Origin: Palaemon carinicauda
Taxonomy: Eukaryota > Arthropoda > Malacostraca > Decapoda > Palaemonidae
Direction: 5' to 3'
Length of the DNA: 64,000 bases
Assembly (NCBI RefSeq): GCF_036898095.1
Contig: NC_090739.1
Coordinates: 60,557,901-60,621,900 of the forward strand
This document shows, in pieces, positions 11,160-20,045 of the stretch (position 1 is the first letter of the stretch; each line of letters begins with the position of its first letter). Under the pieces are notes generated by a model. That model was not told where the DNA came from. It worked only from the letters and a program-made list of their open reading frames with translations, and did not search any database. The translations under genes were made by a program, and so were the position numbers.

Positions 11160-13218
11160 CTGCCTTCCTCTCCAGACAGCAGTGGGAGCCAGACTCAAGA
11201 CCTTCTGGCAAGCTTGGGAGAGCAGAGGTGCAGACGCTCAGTCTGTGAAGTGGCTAAGGGAGGGATACAGAATTCCGTTCTGCCGCAGTCCCCCTCTAGC
11301 TACATCTCCCATCAACCTCTCTCCCAACTACAAGGAGAAGGACAAGAGGCTAGCGTTGCAACTAGAGGTGTCGCTCTTGCTACAAAAGGAAGCGGTAGTC
11401 ATAGTCCGGGACCATCAATCCCCGGGCTTCTACAACCGTCTCTTCCTGGTAGCGAAGAAGACAGGAGGTTGGAGACCGGTGCTGGACGTCAGTGCTCTCA
11501 ATGCTTTTGTCACCAAGCAGACGTTCACGATGGAGACGACGAAGTCGGTCCTAGCAGCGGTCAGGCAGGAGGACTGGATGGTCTCGTTAGACCTGAAAGA
11601 CGCGTACTTTCACGTCCCTATCCATCCAGACTCCCAACCTTTCCTAAGGTTCGTCTTTGGAAAGGTTGTGTACCAGTTCCAAGCCCTGTGCTTTGGCCTA
11701 AGCACGGCACCTCTTGTGTTTACCAGACTGATGAGGAATATTGTGAAATTCCTTCACTTGGCAGACATCAGAGCCTCCCTCTATTTGGACGACTGGCTTT
11801 TAAGAGCTCCAACAAGTCGTCGCTGTCTGGTGAATCTCAGATGGACTATGGATCTGACCAAGGAATTGGGCCTCCTGGTCAATATAGAGAAGTCCCAGCT
11901 CGTCCCATCCCAGACCATTGTCTATCTAGGTATGGAGATTCAGAGTCGAGCTTTTCGGGCTTTTCCGTCGGCCCCAAGGATCAATCAAGCCCTAGAATGC
12001 ATCCAGAGCATGCTGAGAAGGAACCGATGTTCAGTCAGGCAGTGGATGAGTCTAACAGGGACACTTTCATCGCTGGCCCAGTTCATCGAGTTAGGGAGAC
12101 TCCACCTCCGCCCCCTTCAGTATCATCTAGCTGCTCACTGGATAAAGGACATGACGCTAGAGGCGGTCTCAGTGCCTGTTTCCGAAGAGATGAGGTCTAC
12201 TCTAACGTGGTGGAAGAACAGCATTCTTCTCAAGGAAGGTCTACCGTTGGCTGTTCAGACCCCCGACCACCGTCTCTTCTCGGACGCATCGGACACGGGC
12301 TGGGGTGCGACACTGGACGGACAGGAATGCTCGGGCACATGGAATCAAGAGCAAAGGACACTTCACATCAATTGCAAGGAGTTGTTGGCGGTTCATCTGG
12401 CCTTGATAAACTTCAAGTCCCTCCAGCTAAACAAGGTGGTGGAGGTGAACTCCGACAACACCACAGCCTTGGCTTACATCTCCAAGCAGGGAGGGACTCA
12501 TTCGAGGAAGTTGTTCGAGATCGCAAGGGACCTCCTCATTTGGTCAAAAGATCGAAAGCTTTCGCTGGTAACGAGGTTCATTCAGGGCGATATGCATGTC
12601 ATGGCAGATCGCCTCAGCCGGAAGGGTCAGGTCATCCCCACAGAGTGGACCCTTCACAAGAATGTTTGCAGCAGACTATGGGCCCTGTGGGGTCAGCCCA
12701 CCATAGATCTATTCGCTACCTCGATGACCAAGAGGCTCCCGATGTATTGTTCTCCGATTCCAGACCCAGCAGCAGTTCACGTGGATGCCTTTCTGCTGGA
12801 TTGGTCCCATCTCGACCTGTATGCGTTCCCGCCGTTCAAGATTGTCAACAGGGTACTTCAGAAGTTCGCCTCTCACAAAGGGACACGGCTGACGTTGGTT
12901 GCTCCCCTCTGGCCCGCGAGAGAATGGTTCACCGAGGTACTGCAATGGCTAGTCGACGTTCCCAGGACTCTTCCTCTAAGAGTGGACCTTCTGCGTCAAC
13001 CTCACGTAAAGAAGGTACACCCAAACCTCCACGCTCTTCGTCTGACTGCCTTCAGACTATCGAAAGACTCTCAAGAGCTAGAGGCTTTTCGAAGGAGGCA
13101 GCCAGAGCGATTGCCAGAGCAAGGAGGACATCCACTCTCAGAGTCTATCAGTCTTAATGGGAAGTCTTCCGAAGCTGGTGCAAGGCGAATGCAGTTTCCT
13201 CAACCAGTACCACTGTAA
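11068..13218 (+). CDS. DIRS-A reverse transcriptase / RNase H polyprotein
   Basis: A frame of 716 codons in +1 relative to gag. The RT domain has SLDLKDAYFHVPI, CFGLSTAP and the catalytic YLDD at about residues 239-242. RNase H follows with LFSDASD (about 405), NCKELLAV, NSDNTTA and ADRLSR. The C-terminal part (WGQPTIDLFAT, PDPAAVHVDAF, YAFPPF, LVAPLWPAREW) is the block that follows RNase H in DIRS-type proteins and is often annotated as methylase-like; I see no proof of methyltransferase activity. The first codon of the open frame is GTG and no ATG lies near the start, so translation may come from +1 frameshifting out of gag. The same DNA is also open in the gag/YR frame. Confidence 0.92.
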   Translation: MAEPPAEEVPVPTVTVANPRRVPSQQKASSDCLPLQTAVGARLKTFWQAWESRGADAQSVKWLREGYRIPFCRSPPLATSPINLSPNYKEKDKRLALQLEVSLLLQKEAVVIVRDHQSPGFYNRLFLVAKKTGGWRPVLDVSALNAFVTKQTFTMETTKSVLAAVRQEDWMVSLDLKDAYFHVPIHPDSQPFLRFVFGKVVYQFQALCFGLSTAPLVFTRLMRNIVKFLHLADIRASLYLDDWLLRAPTSRRCLVNLRWTMDLTKELGLLVNIEKSQLVPSQTIVYLGMEIQSRAFRAFPSAPRINQALECIQSMLRRNRCSVRQWMSLTGTLSSLAQFIELGRLHLRPLQYHLAAHWIKDMTLEAVSVPVSEEMRSTLTWWKNSILLKEGLPLAVQTPDHRLFSDASDTGWGATLDGQECSGTWNQEQRTLHINCKELLAVHLALINFKSLQLNKVVEVNSDNTTALAYISKQGGTHSRKLFEIARDLLIWSKDRKLSLVTRFIQGDMHVMADRLSRKGQVIPTEWTLHKNVCSRLWALWGQPTIDLFATSMTKRLPMYCSPIPDPAAVHVDAFLLDWSHLDLYAFPPFKIVNRVLQKFASHKGTRLTLVAPLWPAREWFTEVLQWLVDVPRTLPLRVDLLRQPHVKKVHPNLHALRLTAFRLSKDSQELEAFRRRQPERLPEQGGHPLSESISLNGKSSEAGARRMQFPQPVPL

Positions 13219-14117
13219 CCCAGATTGCTGACTTCCTGTTACATCTAAGGAACGTAAGATCCCTATCAGCTCCTACGATCAAGGGTTACAGAAGTATGTT
13301 GGCAGCGGTATTCCGCCACAGAGGCTTGGATCTTTCCACCAACAAAGATCTACAGGACCTCCTTAGGTCTTTTGAGACCTCAAAGGAACGTCGGTTGTCC
13401 ACACCAGGCTGGAATCTAGACGTGGTTTTAAGGTTCCTAATGTCATCAAGATTTGAACCGCTCCAATCAGCCTCTTTTAAGGACCTCACTTTAAAAACTC
13501 TTTTCCTCGTGTGCTTAGCAACAGCTAAAAGAGTCAGTGAGATCCACGCCTTCAGCAGGAACATAGGTTTTACATCTGAAACGGCTACATGTTCCTTGCA
13601 GCTCGGTTTTTTGGCTAAAAACGAGCTTCCTTCCCATCCTTGGCCTAAGTCGTTCGAGATCCCTAGCCTGTCCAACTTGGTGGGGAACGAACTAGAGAGA
13701 GTACTTTGCCCAGTAAGAGCTCTTAAGTACTATTTAAGAAGGTCAAAGCCATTACGAGGACAATCAGAAGCTTTATGGTGTGCTATCAAGAAGCCTACTC
13801 TACCGATGTCTAAGAACGCAGTTTCTTACTACATCAGGCTTCTGATTAGAGAGGCAAATTCTCATCTGAAGGAAGAAGACCTTGCTTTGCTGAAGGTAAG
13901 GACACATGAAGTGAGAGCTGTTGCTACTTCAGTGGCCTTCAAACAGAACTGTTCTCTGCAGAGTGTTATGGATGCAACCTATTGGAGAAGCAAGTCAGTG
14001 TTCGCATCATTCTATCTCAAAGATGTCCAGTCTCTTTACGAGAACTGCTACACCCTGGGACCATTCGTAGCAGCGAGTGCAGTAGTAGGTGAGGGCTCAG
14101 CCACTACATTCCCATAA
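11160..14117 (+). pseudogene. DIRS-A tyrosine recombinase frame (one nonsense codon)
   Basis: This is the gag frame continued after its UGA. It is stop-free on top of RT from 11,160 to 13,154. The recombinase proper begins near 13,020 (DCLQTIERLSRARGF), has a core-binding segment, is broken by TAA at 13,155-13,157 (VYQS-stop-WEVF), then runs open to 14,117. The catalytic residues are seen: Arg at 13,530-13,532 (AKRVSE), His-x-x-Arg at 13,905-13,916 (THEVRA) and the nucleophile Tyr at 14,013-14,015 (FYLK). It would join a circular DNA copy to the target. The N-terminal part aligns with the intact YR of DIRS-B on both sides of the stop, so the TAA looks like a single point mutation. Confidence 0.88.
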
Positions 14118-14518
14118 TCCCATAACCTTTTTAATCTTTCTCTTGAATACTTTTTATTGTTGTTTTTTGGGTTGTACGGAAGGCTAAGAAGCCTTCCGCA
14201 TCCTGGTTGATTTGGCGGGTGGTCAAATTCTTTCTTGAGAAGCGCCTAGGTTAGAGGTTGTGATGAGGTCCTTTAGTATGGGTTGCAGCCCTTTATACTT
14301 CAGCACCTAGGAGTCGTTCAGCATCCTAAGAGGACCGCTAGGCTCAGTAAGGAAGACGTACTTAAAAAAGGCAGAGTAATAGTTCAAGTCGACTTCCTTA
14401 CCAGGTACTTATTTATTTTATGTTTGTTATTTTGAATAACTGATAAAATGAAATACGGGATACTTAGCTTCTTTTGTTAACATGTATGCTGGTCTCCACC
14501 CACCACCCTGGGTGTGAA
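14118..14518 (+). other. DIRS-A 3-prime untranslated region
   Basis: Sequence between the YR stop and the internal complementary region. Contains a GGCTAAGAAGCCTTCCGC-type short inverted repeat near 14,180-14,200 and no reading frame. Any polyadenylation signal is unproven. Confidence 0.5.
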
Positions 14519-14610
14519 TCAGCTACATGATCATCGGGTAAGATTAATATTGAAAAATTTTATTTTCATTAGTAAAATAAATTTTTGAATATACTTACCC
14601 GATGATCATG
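14519..14610 (+). repeat. DIRS-A internal complementary region
   Basis: The first half (to about 14,557) is the reverse complement of the element's left end. The second half (to 14,610) is the reverse complement of its right end, including ATTTTCATTAGTAAAATAAA. They meet in an A/T run. In DIRS elements this region templates completion of the ends and circle formation. Confidence 0.92.
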
Positions 14611-14746
14611 AATTTAAGAACCCTCCCTTCCTCCCCATAGAGAACCAGTGGACCGAGGAGAAAATTGAGTTCTTGTTGACAAGAAGTACTTGAGTACCTA
14701 CTCACAGATGGCGCTGTTGTGTACACCCCCACCTGGATAGCGATCG

Positions 14747-14813
14747 CTGGCGTGTCCCGACCGTAGATTTCTGTCGGGCAACGGAGTTGACAGCTACATG
14801 ATCATCGGGTAAG
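14747..14813 (-). repeat. DIRS-A right inverted terminal repeat
   Basis: Reverse complement of 8,552-8,618; beyond it about 35 bp (AGTATATTCAAAAATTTATT and on) are specific to the right end and are echoed in the internal complementary region. Confidence 0.92.
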
Positions 14814-14854
14814 TATATTCAAAAATTTATTTTACTAATGAAAATAACATATTA

Positions 14855-14965
14855 TTGTTGTTGTTGTTAATAAAATTATTATTGTTATTATTATCATTAT
14901 TATTATCATTATTATTATTATTACAGTACTGTACTGTATTATTATCATTATTTATTATTATTACG
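14855..14965. repeat. (ATT)n tract of Tigger-1, DIRS-A target
   Basis: Imperfect TTA/TTG trinucleotide repeats, continuing the ATT run that precedes DIRS-A at 8,515-8,535. Confidence 0.8.
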
Positions 14966-15277
14966 GTATTACTTAATCTACGTACGTTCGGTATGCGCGG
15001 GGCATCTTCTATGAGTTGGTAACCTACGCATCATAGTACTGTAAGACGGGTTGTGATTGGTTCAAGCGCTGATAGATGACGAATCAGAACTCAAGTTTTG
15101 TTATCTAGCCTGTGATTGGTGTTTTGCCATCATCTCCTACCCGCAGCATCTAGGTTCTCGCGGGGCTGGATCCTCCACTTTCTCTTACCGCGTATCGCTG
15201 AGTAGACGTTCTTAAGTTTGTGAATCTGTGCTGTGTGCGACTTTTTTAAGTTGAACTTTTTGTTAAATCCTACAGTA

Positions 15278-17115
15278 ATGGCTCCCAAGCGTTCTGCTTC
15301 TCTTAAGGCTGGTAGTGAGCCTAAACGCCACCGAAGGATGATGACGATAGCTGAGAAGGTTACGCTTCTCGACATGTTAAAAGATGGTAGAAGTTACGCG
15401 GCCGCGGGCTGCCATTTTGGCATCAACGAATCTACTGTTCGCAATCACCTTTAGCAGATCAGCGAAGCGAGTCGTTACAACGCGTAATAAAACGATCGTA
15501 CGCATGGAAGGTGCCTTAGCTGTGTGGATTGCCGACTGCTGGAAGAAGAACATAGCGTTGGATACGAACACCATCCAAACAAAGGCTTTGAGCTTATATG
15601 AGAATTTTGCTGCAAAGGAACCTAAAGACGACGACGGCAACCATGCTGAAGATGATGATGATGCAGATGATCCTCAACCAGGGACATCCATTGATTCCCA
15701 GCCTCAGAAACGTTTTTCCGCCAGCAAAGGATGGTTCGCGAAGTTTCAGAAACGCTTCGCCCTGAAAAGCGTTTTCCCTGCATGGGGAGTCTGCTTCCGC
15801 TGACACTGCCGCTGCTGAAACTTACGTGAACCAGACGTTCAAGAATATTATCGCCGAAGGTGGATACAAGCCGGAACAAGTCTTTAATATGGATGAGACC
15901 TGCTTGTTTTGGAAGAGAATGCCGTCGCGAACTTTCCTGTTCAAAGAGGAAGCCAAAGCCTCTGGCTTTAAAGCATTCAAGGATCGCGTTACCCTCGTGA
16001 TGTGTGGCAATGCTGCTGGATTTTTGCTAAAGCCGGGGCTTATTTACAAGTCGAAAAATCCTCGCGCTTTGAAAAATAAAAATAAGAATCTCCTTCCCGT
16101 GTACTGGATGCATAATCAAAAAGCATGGATTACGAAGATGCTGACCTCCAACTGGTTCCATCAGTGTTTTATCCCGCAAGTCCATGAATATCTCTTAGAG
16201 AAGGGCTTGCCATTCAAGATCCTTCTCCTTATGGATAACGCTGGTGGACACGCAACTGACCTGTCGCATGAGGGCATTCAGGTTGAGTTCCTGCCACCCA
16301 ACACCACGTCATTAATTCAACCGATGGACCAGGGGGTTATCAGGGCGTTCAAGGCCCTCTACACGAAGAACACCTTGGCGGACCTCGTTGCGTGTGTGGA
16401 TGCTGCCCAAGATGATGAGGATGAAGATTTTAACTTGAAGGCGTACTGGCGGCAGTACACCATAGCCACGTGCCTGCAGAATATTCAGAAGGCACTTCAA
16501 GAGATGAAACCTGCAACCGTGAATGCGAGCTGGAAGAAGTTGTGGCCCGATATTGTTTACGACGACAAGGGATTTACTCCGTCGGAAATCCAACACTCTG
16601 CAATACGCAAATCTGTGCAGTTGGCTGCCATAATTGGAGGTGACGGGTTTGGCGACATGACGACTGAAGACGTCGACGAGTTGTTGGACTGCCATTCCCA
16701 GCCCCTAACTGACGCAGACCTCGAAGACCTGACGAAATCGGCAAGCGAAGAAGAGAGTGAAACCCAGGAAGAGACCCAAGAAAATGTCGAAGAAACGGGC
16801 TTAACATTAGAACGGCTTGCCAAGGCCTGCAACCATGCGAAGGACTTGAAAGAAATGTTTCAAGAGTGGGACGAGGATATGGTTCGCTCGATGCAATTCT
16901 GCAACAAGATCGATGAAGACATGACTCCCTACAAAATGCTCTTGGATCGAAAAAAGAAGCAGCGGCAACAACTTCCGATCACAATGTTCTTCCAGCCTCG
17001 CAAAAAAGAGCCAGTTCCTCCTGCTAGTACGCCTTCGGAAGAAATTGAAGAAGTTTCCCAGGAAGAAGTTGAAGAGGTGTCCCAGGAAAAGACACCTCAG
17101 TCTGAAGAGACGTAA
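15278..17115 (+). pseudogene. Tigger-1 DDE transposase (TIGD/jerky type), frameshifted
   Basis: Starts MAPKRSASLKAG and enters a CENP-B-type helix-turn-helix (AGCHFGINESTVRNHL). The frame is lost at 15,454, probably with a small deletion; the protein resumes as RNKTIVRMEGALAVWI. A second shift lies near 15,778, after which HGESASADTAAAETYV leads into the intact C-terminal frame (15,826-17,115). The catalytic acids are visible as NMDET (about 15,888), LLMDNAGGH (about 16,231) and IQPMDQGV (about 16,318). The tail is acidic and holds QLPITMFF, a PCNA-interaction-type motif. It would cut and paste Tigger ends in the nucleus. At least two frameshifts make it inactive as read. Confidence 0.9.
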
Positions 17116-17416
17116 AATACTACCTGGCTGCACAGTAGAACACATCATCAGCTTCATCATCATCATTTCTACTGTGCAACAAATTCATCGCCATCATCAT
17201 TCAAGTTTTTCTTCAACTTCTTTCGTGGTGAGTACAGTAACAATCTTTATTTTTTACTTTAATATTCTTACTGTACATTCTAAAACTGTATTTGTGCCTG
17301 TTTTATAGTTTAGTACTGTACGTACTGTATGCATTAAGTTAAAGGGAAGGTTTTAAAAGTCTACATGTTGTAACCTATCATTTTTTTTGTTTAAAATTTA
17401 CATTTACGTACGTAAA

Positions 17417-17503
<87 letters not shown>

Positions 17504-18200
17504 AATTGTTTTCCTGCTTTGCTACGTACAATACTGTATGTGCTGTACAGTACTGTATGATTTTATATAGATACGGTAAATTATATTTGTAAGGTAACAT
17601 ATTTTGTAAATGCTTTTACTGTAAATACTGTATGTACTGTATCATTATTTATCACTATCATCATGCGCGTTAAATGCCTTGTTTGTTCTGAGCGTGGTTG
17701 TTTACTGAGCGTACAGTACTTTATGACGCCGTCGTTTCAGGCGGCGTCATAAAGAAAAACATTTCATTTGGAAGTCCTAAGAAAAATACGTAAACTAAAA
17801 CATTGGTAATAAAAAAATCAACATACAGTACTATATAATCAATATAATCGATGCAAAAACTACTCTATACATATATGTGTACACTAAATGAGTTTGTTTC
17901 TTCATTATGATCAGAGATGAACGTAAACAAAACATTGGTTGCCATTTTTTATCGTGCTTTTTAGGTGTTTAGGAAACGCATGATATAAAATCGCCTTTAA
18001 TATTTGTGCCTGTTTCAGTTTAGGGTGCTGTAGTACATGCATTAAGTGTTCTGTACATTAAAGGGTGGTTTGTTAACAGTACTACGTACAAGGGAAGGTT
18101 TTAAAAGTCCGAATATACATGTTAAATAAATAGGTAAATATGATGTCACTACTTCGCTGATTTTCACCTATCGCGCCCGCGTCTGGAACCTATCTACCGC
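17116..18200. other. Tigger-1 3-prime non-coding region
   Basis: AT-rich DNA with repeated TACTGTA words. It contains the (CT)n run at 17,421-17,500 and a 12-bp hairpin at 17,719-17,730 / 17,743-17,754 (CTTTATGACGCC arms, 12-nt loop). No gene is seen. Confidence 0.6.
17421..17500. repeat. (TC)n microsatellite
   Basis: Forty uninterrupted TC dinucleotides within the 3-prime part of Tigger-1. Confidence 0.97.
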
Positions 18201-18899
18201 GATAAACGAGGGTTCACTGTACACTGTAAAGAGAGAGCTAGAACCAGCTGGGTGTAGAGATAAGTAGTGGCGCGCAGCGCTCTCAGCGTAAAGGAGCGCG
18301 GGCTATTAGAAATCATCGCCCAGCTTAGATTTTATTTAAATTTTCACGAGATATTTTATTCAAAAGGTATTGCATTGTTCTTGGTTGTGATAAAACAAAA
18401 CCTTAAAGAAAGAACCCGCGAGGGCCGACTCTACAGTATTTTTTACATAGAGAAAATAGAAAGTAGTGTACAGAGTTTTTTGGTACCCCACATTCGGCAC
18501 TTTTGTAAAAAAAAAAAAAAAAAAAAATAATTACGGTAAGGACTGATCATATTGATTGGTCTGTACCCTACTCTTAAAAATATAAAGGTACAGTAGAGTA
18601 TATACAAAATGATCATGTACGTATCGTACTTTGAAATATATTTTTCATAACTTTAGTACATACGTATATTTATGAAAATATAACATTACTTCTCAGTACT
18701 CTAACACTACTTGCTGAAAAATATTTTGCCAAAAGGCACAGTTATTGATGTGGATGGAGGATATGCCGTGAAGTTAACAGTTGATGAAACTAACGGTGAA
18801 GAGACATAACTGCACAGCACAGCATGACACGTCTAATTGGACGAGGCATCACAACTGTTAAGATAAAGAGATTTAAAATGGATTAGTACAGGATCCATA

Positions 18900-20045
18900 C
18901 AGTTTCTCACAATGGGGGAGAAACATTGTGAATGGAAGCTGCTTTGCCAACCTCTTCATCTCATTCAAGATACTTTTGTACCCAGCAAAAGCATCCATCC
19001 TTTGCAGAAATTTCAGGGACTGCATCAAGGAATGACCCATGCTCTATGCCCATTTCTTCATGTCCTCCACCATCCTTGACATCTCCAAAAAAATTTCAAA
19101 TGTAATGCCTTCCTTCTCCTTGCCTTGTTCATGGGTCTTCTCCTCTTCTTCACTCGCTGAACGGACTAATTCAGCTAGGTCCTCCTCAGTTAGGTCCTAG
19201 TCATGGGCATCTAGCAACTCTAAGATGTCGTCCTCACCTAGTTCCTTTAAACATTCAATTTTGACTGCTTTCGCTAAAGTGACAATTTTCTGAACTGTCT
19301 GTTTAAAGGCTTCGTTAGGACTGAAACCTCCAAAGTCCTTAATGCACCCAAGCCACACGTTTCCAGGAGACGTTTACTATTTCTTGCATGATATTGTGGA
19401 GGGATTCCTTGATAACAGACTGACAAGTCTGCTATTGTGAACTTCTTCCAGTAGTCCATTACGTTGAGATGAGTGTTATTGACAGCAGCCTCTTGGAGTC
19501 GCATCATTACCCTTCGGCAGTAGTGGGCCTTAAAGTTCATTACCGCCTGGTCCATAGGGTGGATGAGGGCAGTGGTGTTTCACTTGAATGTTGCTTGCAT
19601 CTTGGAGTTGCGCCATCACCTGTCGGATGTATTGGTATTTAAAGTTCTTAATTACTCCCTGGTCCATAGGCTGGATTAGGGCTGTGGTGTTCGGAGGAAA
19701 GTACACCACTGGAACATTAGGAAGCATCACCTTGATGGAGGATGGATGTCCGGGAGCATTGTGGAGGGTGAGGAGGATCTTAAACTCCATGCCCTTCCTC
19801 TCGAGGTAGTCCTTCACCTCCGGCAAGAAGTAGTACTACAACCAGTTTTGAAAAGAGCTCCTACGTCATCCATACACTCTTGTTGTGCATCCAAAACACA
19901 GGCAGCAAATTCAAGTCGAGACACTGAAGTGCACGTGGCCTTGCTTTCTTATAAATAAAGCTGGGTTTAATAAGATGGCCGGTGGCGTTCCACTCATAAT
20001 CAACATACACCCGAAGACAGAAAGAGGCACTTTTATCAAAATACT
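18900..20045 (-). pseudogene. Tigger-like transposase C-terminal half (Tigger-3), rearranged
   Basis: On the minus strand, from 20,045 downwards, pieces read as LLPVFWMHNKSVWMT, KGMEFKILLTLHNAPGH, PNTTALIQPMDQGVIKNF and WKKFTIADL, the DDE core and following region of a TIGD-type transposase. Stops and shifts are frequent. In the second catalytic motif the usual D-N-A is H-N-A. The segment around QPMDQGV occurs twice (19,495-19,577 and 19,600-19,690) in clearly diverged versions, so the pseudogene is a duplication or a fusion of two family members. The matching N-terminal part lies at 24,100-24,660. Confidence 0.75.

Larger units (their letters stand above)
8536..14847 (+). mobile_element. DIRS-like tyrosine-recombinase retrotransposon (DIRS-A), complete ends
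   Basis: It has the full DIRS layout: inverted terminal repeats (8,552-8,618 and 14,747-14,813), gag, RT/RNase H, YR, and an internal complementary region (14,519-14,610) made of the complements of the left and right ends joined together. No target-site duplication is evident, as expected for recombinase-mediated integration. The frames are 0 (gag), +1 (RT) and 0 (YR). The YR frame carries one nonsense codon, so this copy is probably not autonomous. It lies inside Tigger-1 and is therefore younger than that insertion. Confidence 0.92.
7920..18219 (+). mobile_element. Tigger-like DNA transposon (Tigger-1) split by DIRS-A
   Basis: The left end CAGTGAACCCTCGCTACTTC at 7,920 is matched inversely by GATAAACGAGGGTTCACTG ending at 18,219, each flanked by TA (7,918-7,919 and 18,220-18,221). 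This is the usual pogo/Tigger end and TA duplication. The transposase pseudogene lies at 15,278-17,115. DIRS-A (8,536-14,847) is inserted in an ATT-rich tract of the 5-prime region: the ATT repeat continues on both sides. The remaining interior is AT-rich with TACTGTA-type short repeats. Removing DIRS-A leaves an element of about 4 kb. Confidence 0.9.

Noticed and set aside
16312..17166. Minus-strand frames opposite the Tigger-1 transposase
   Set aside because: Shadows of the catalytic-domain coding strand; no recognisable protein.
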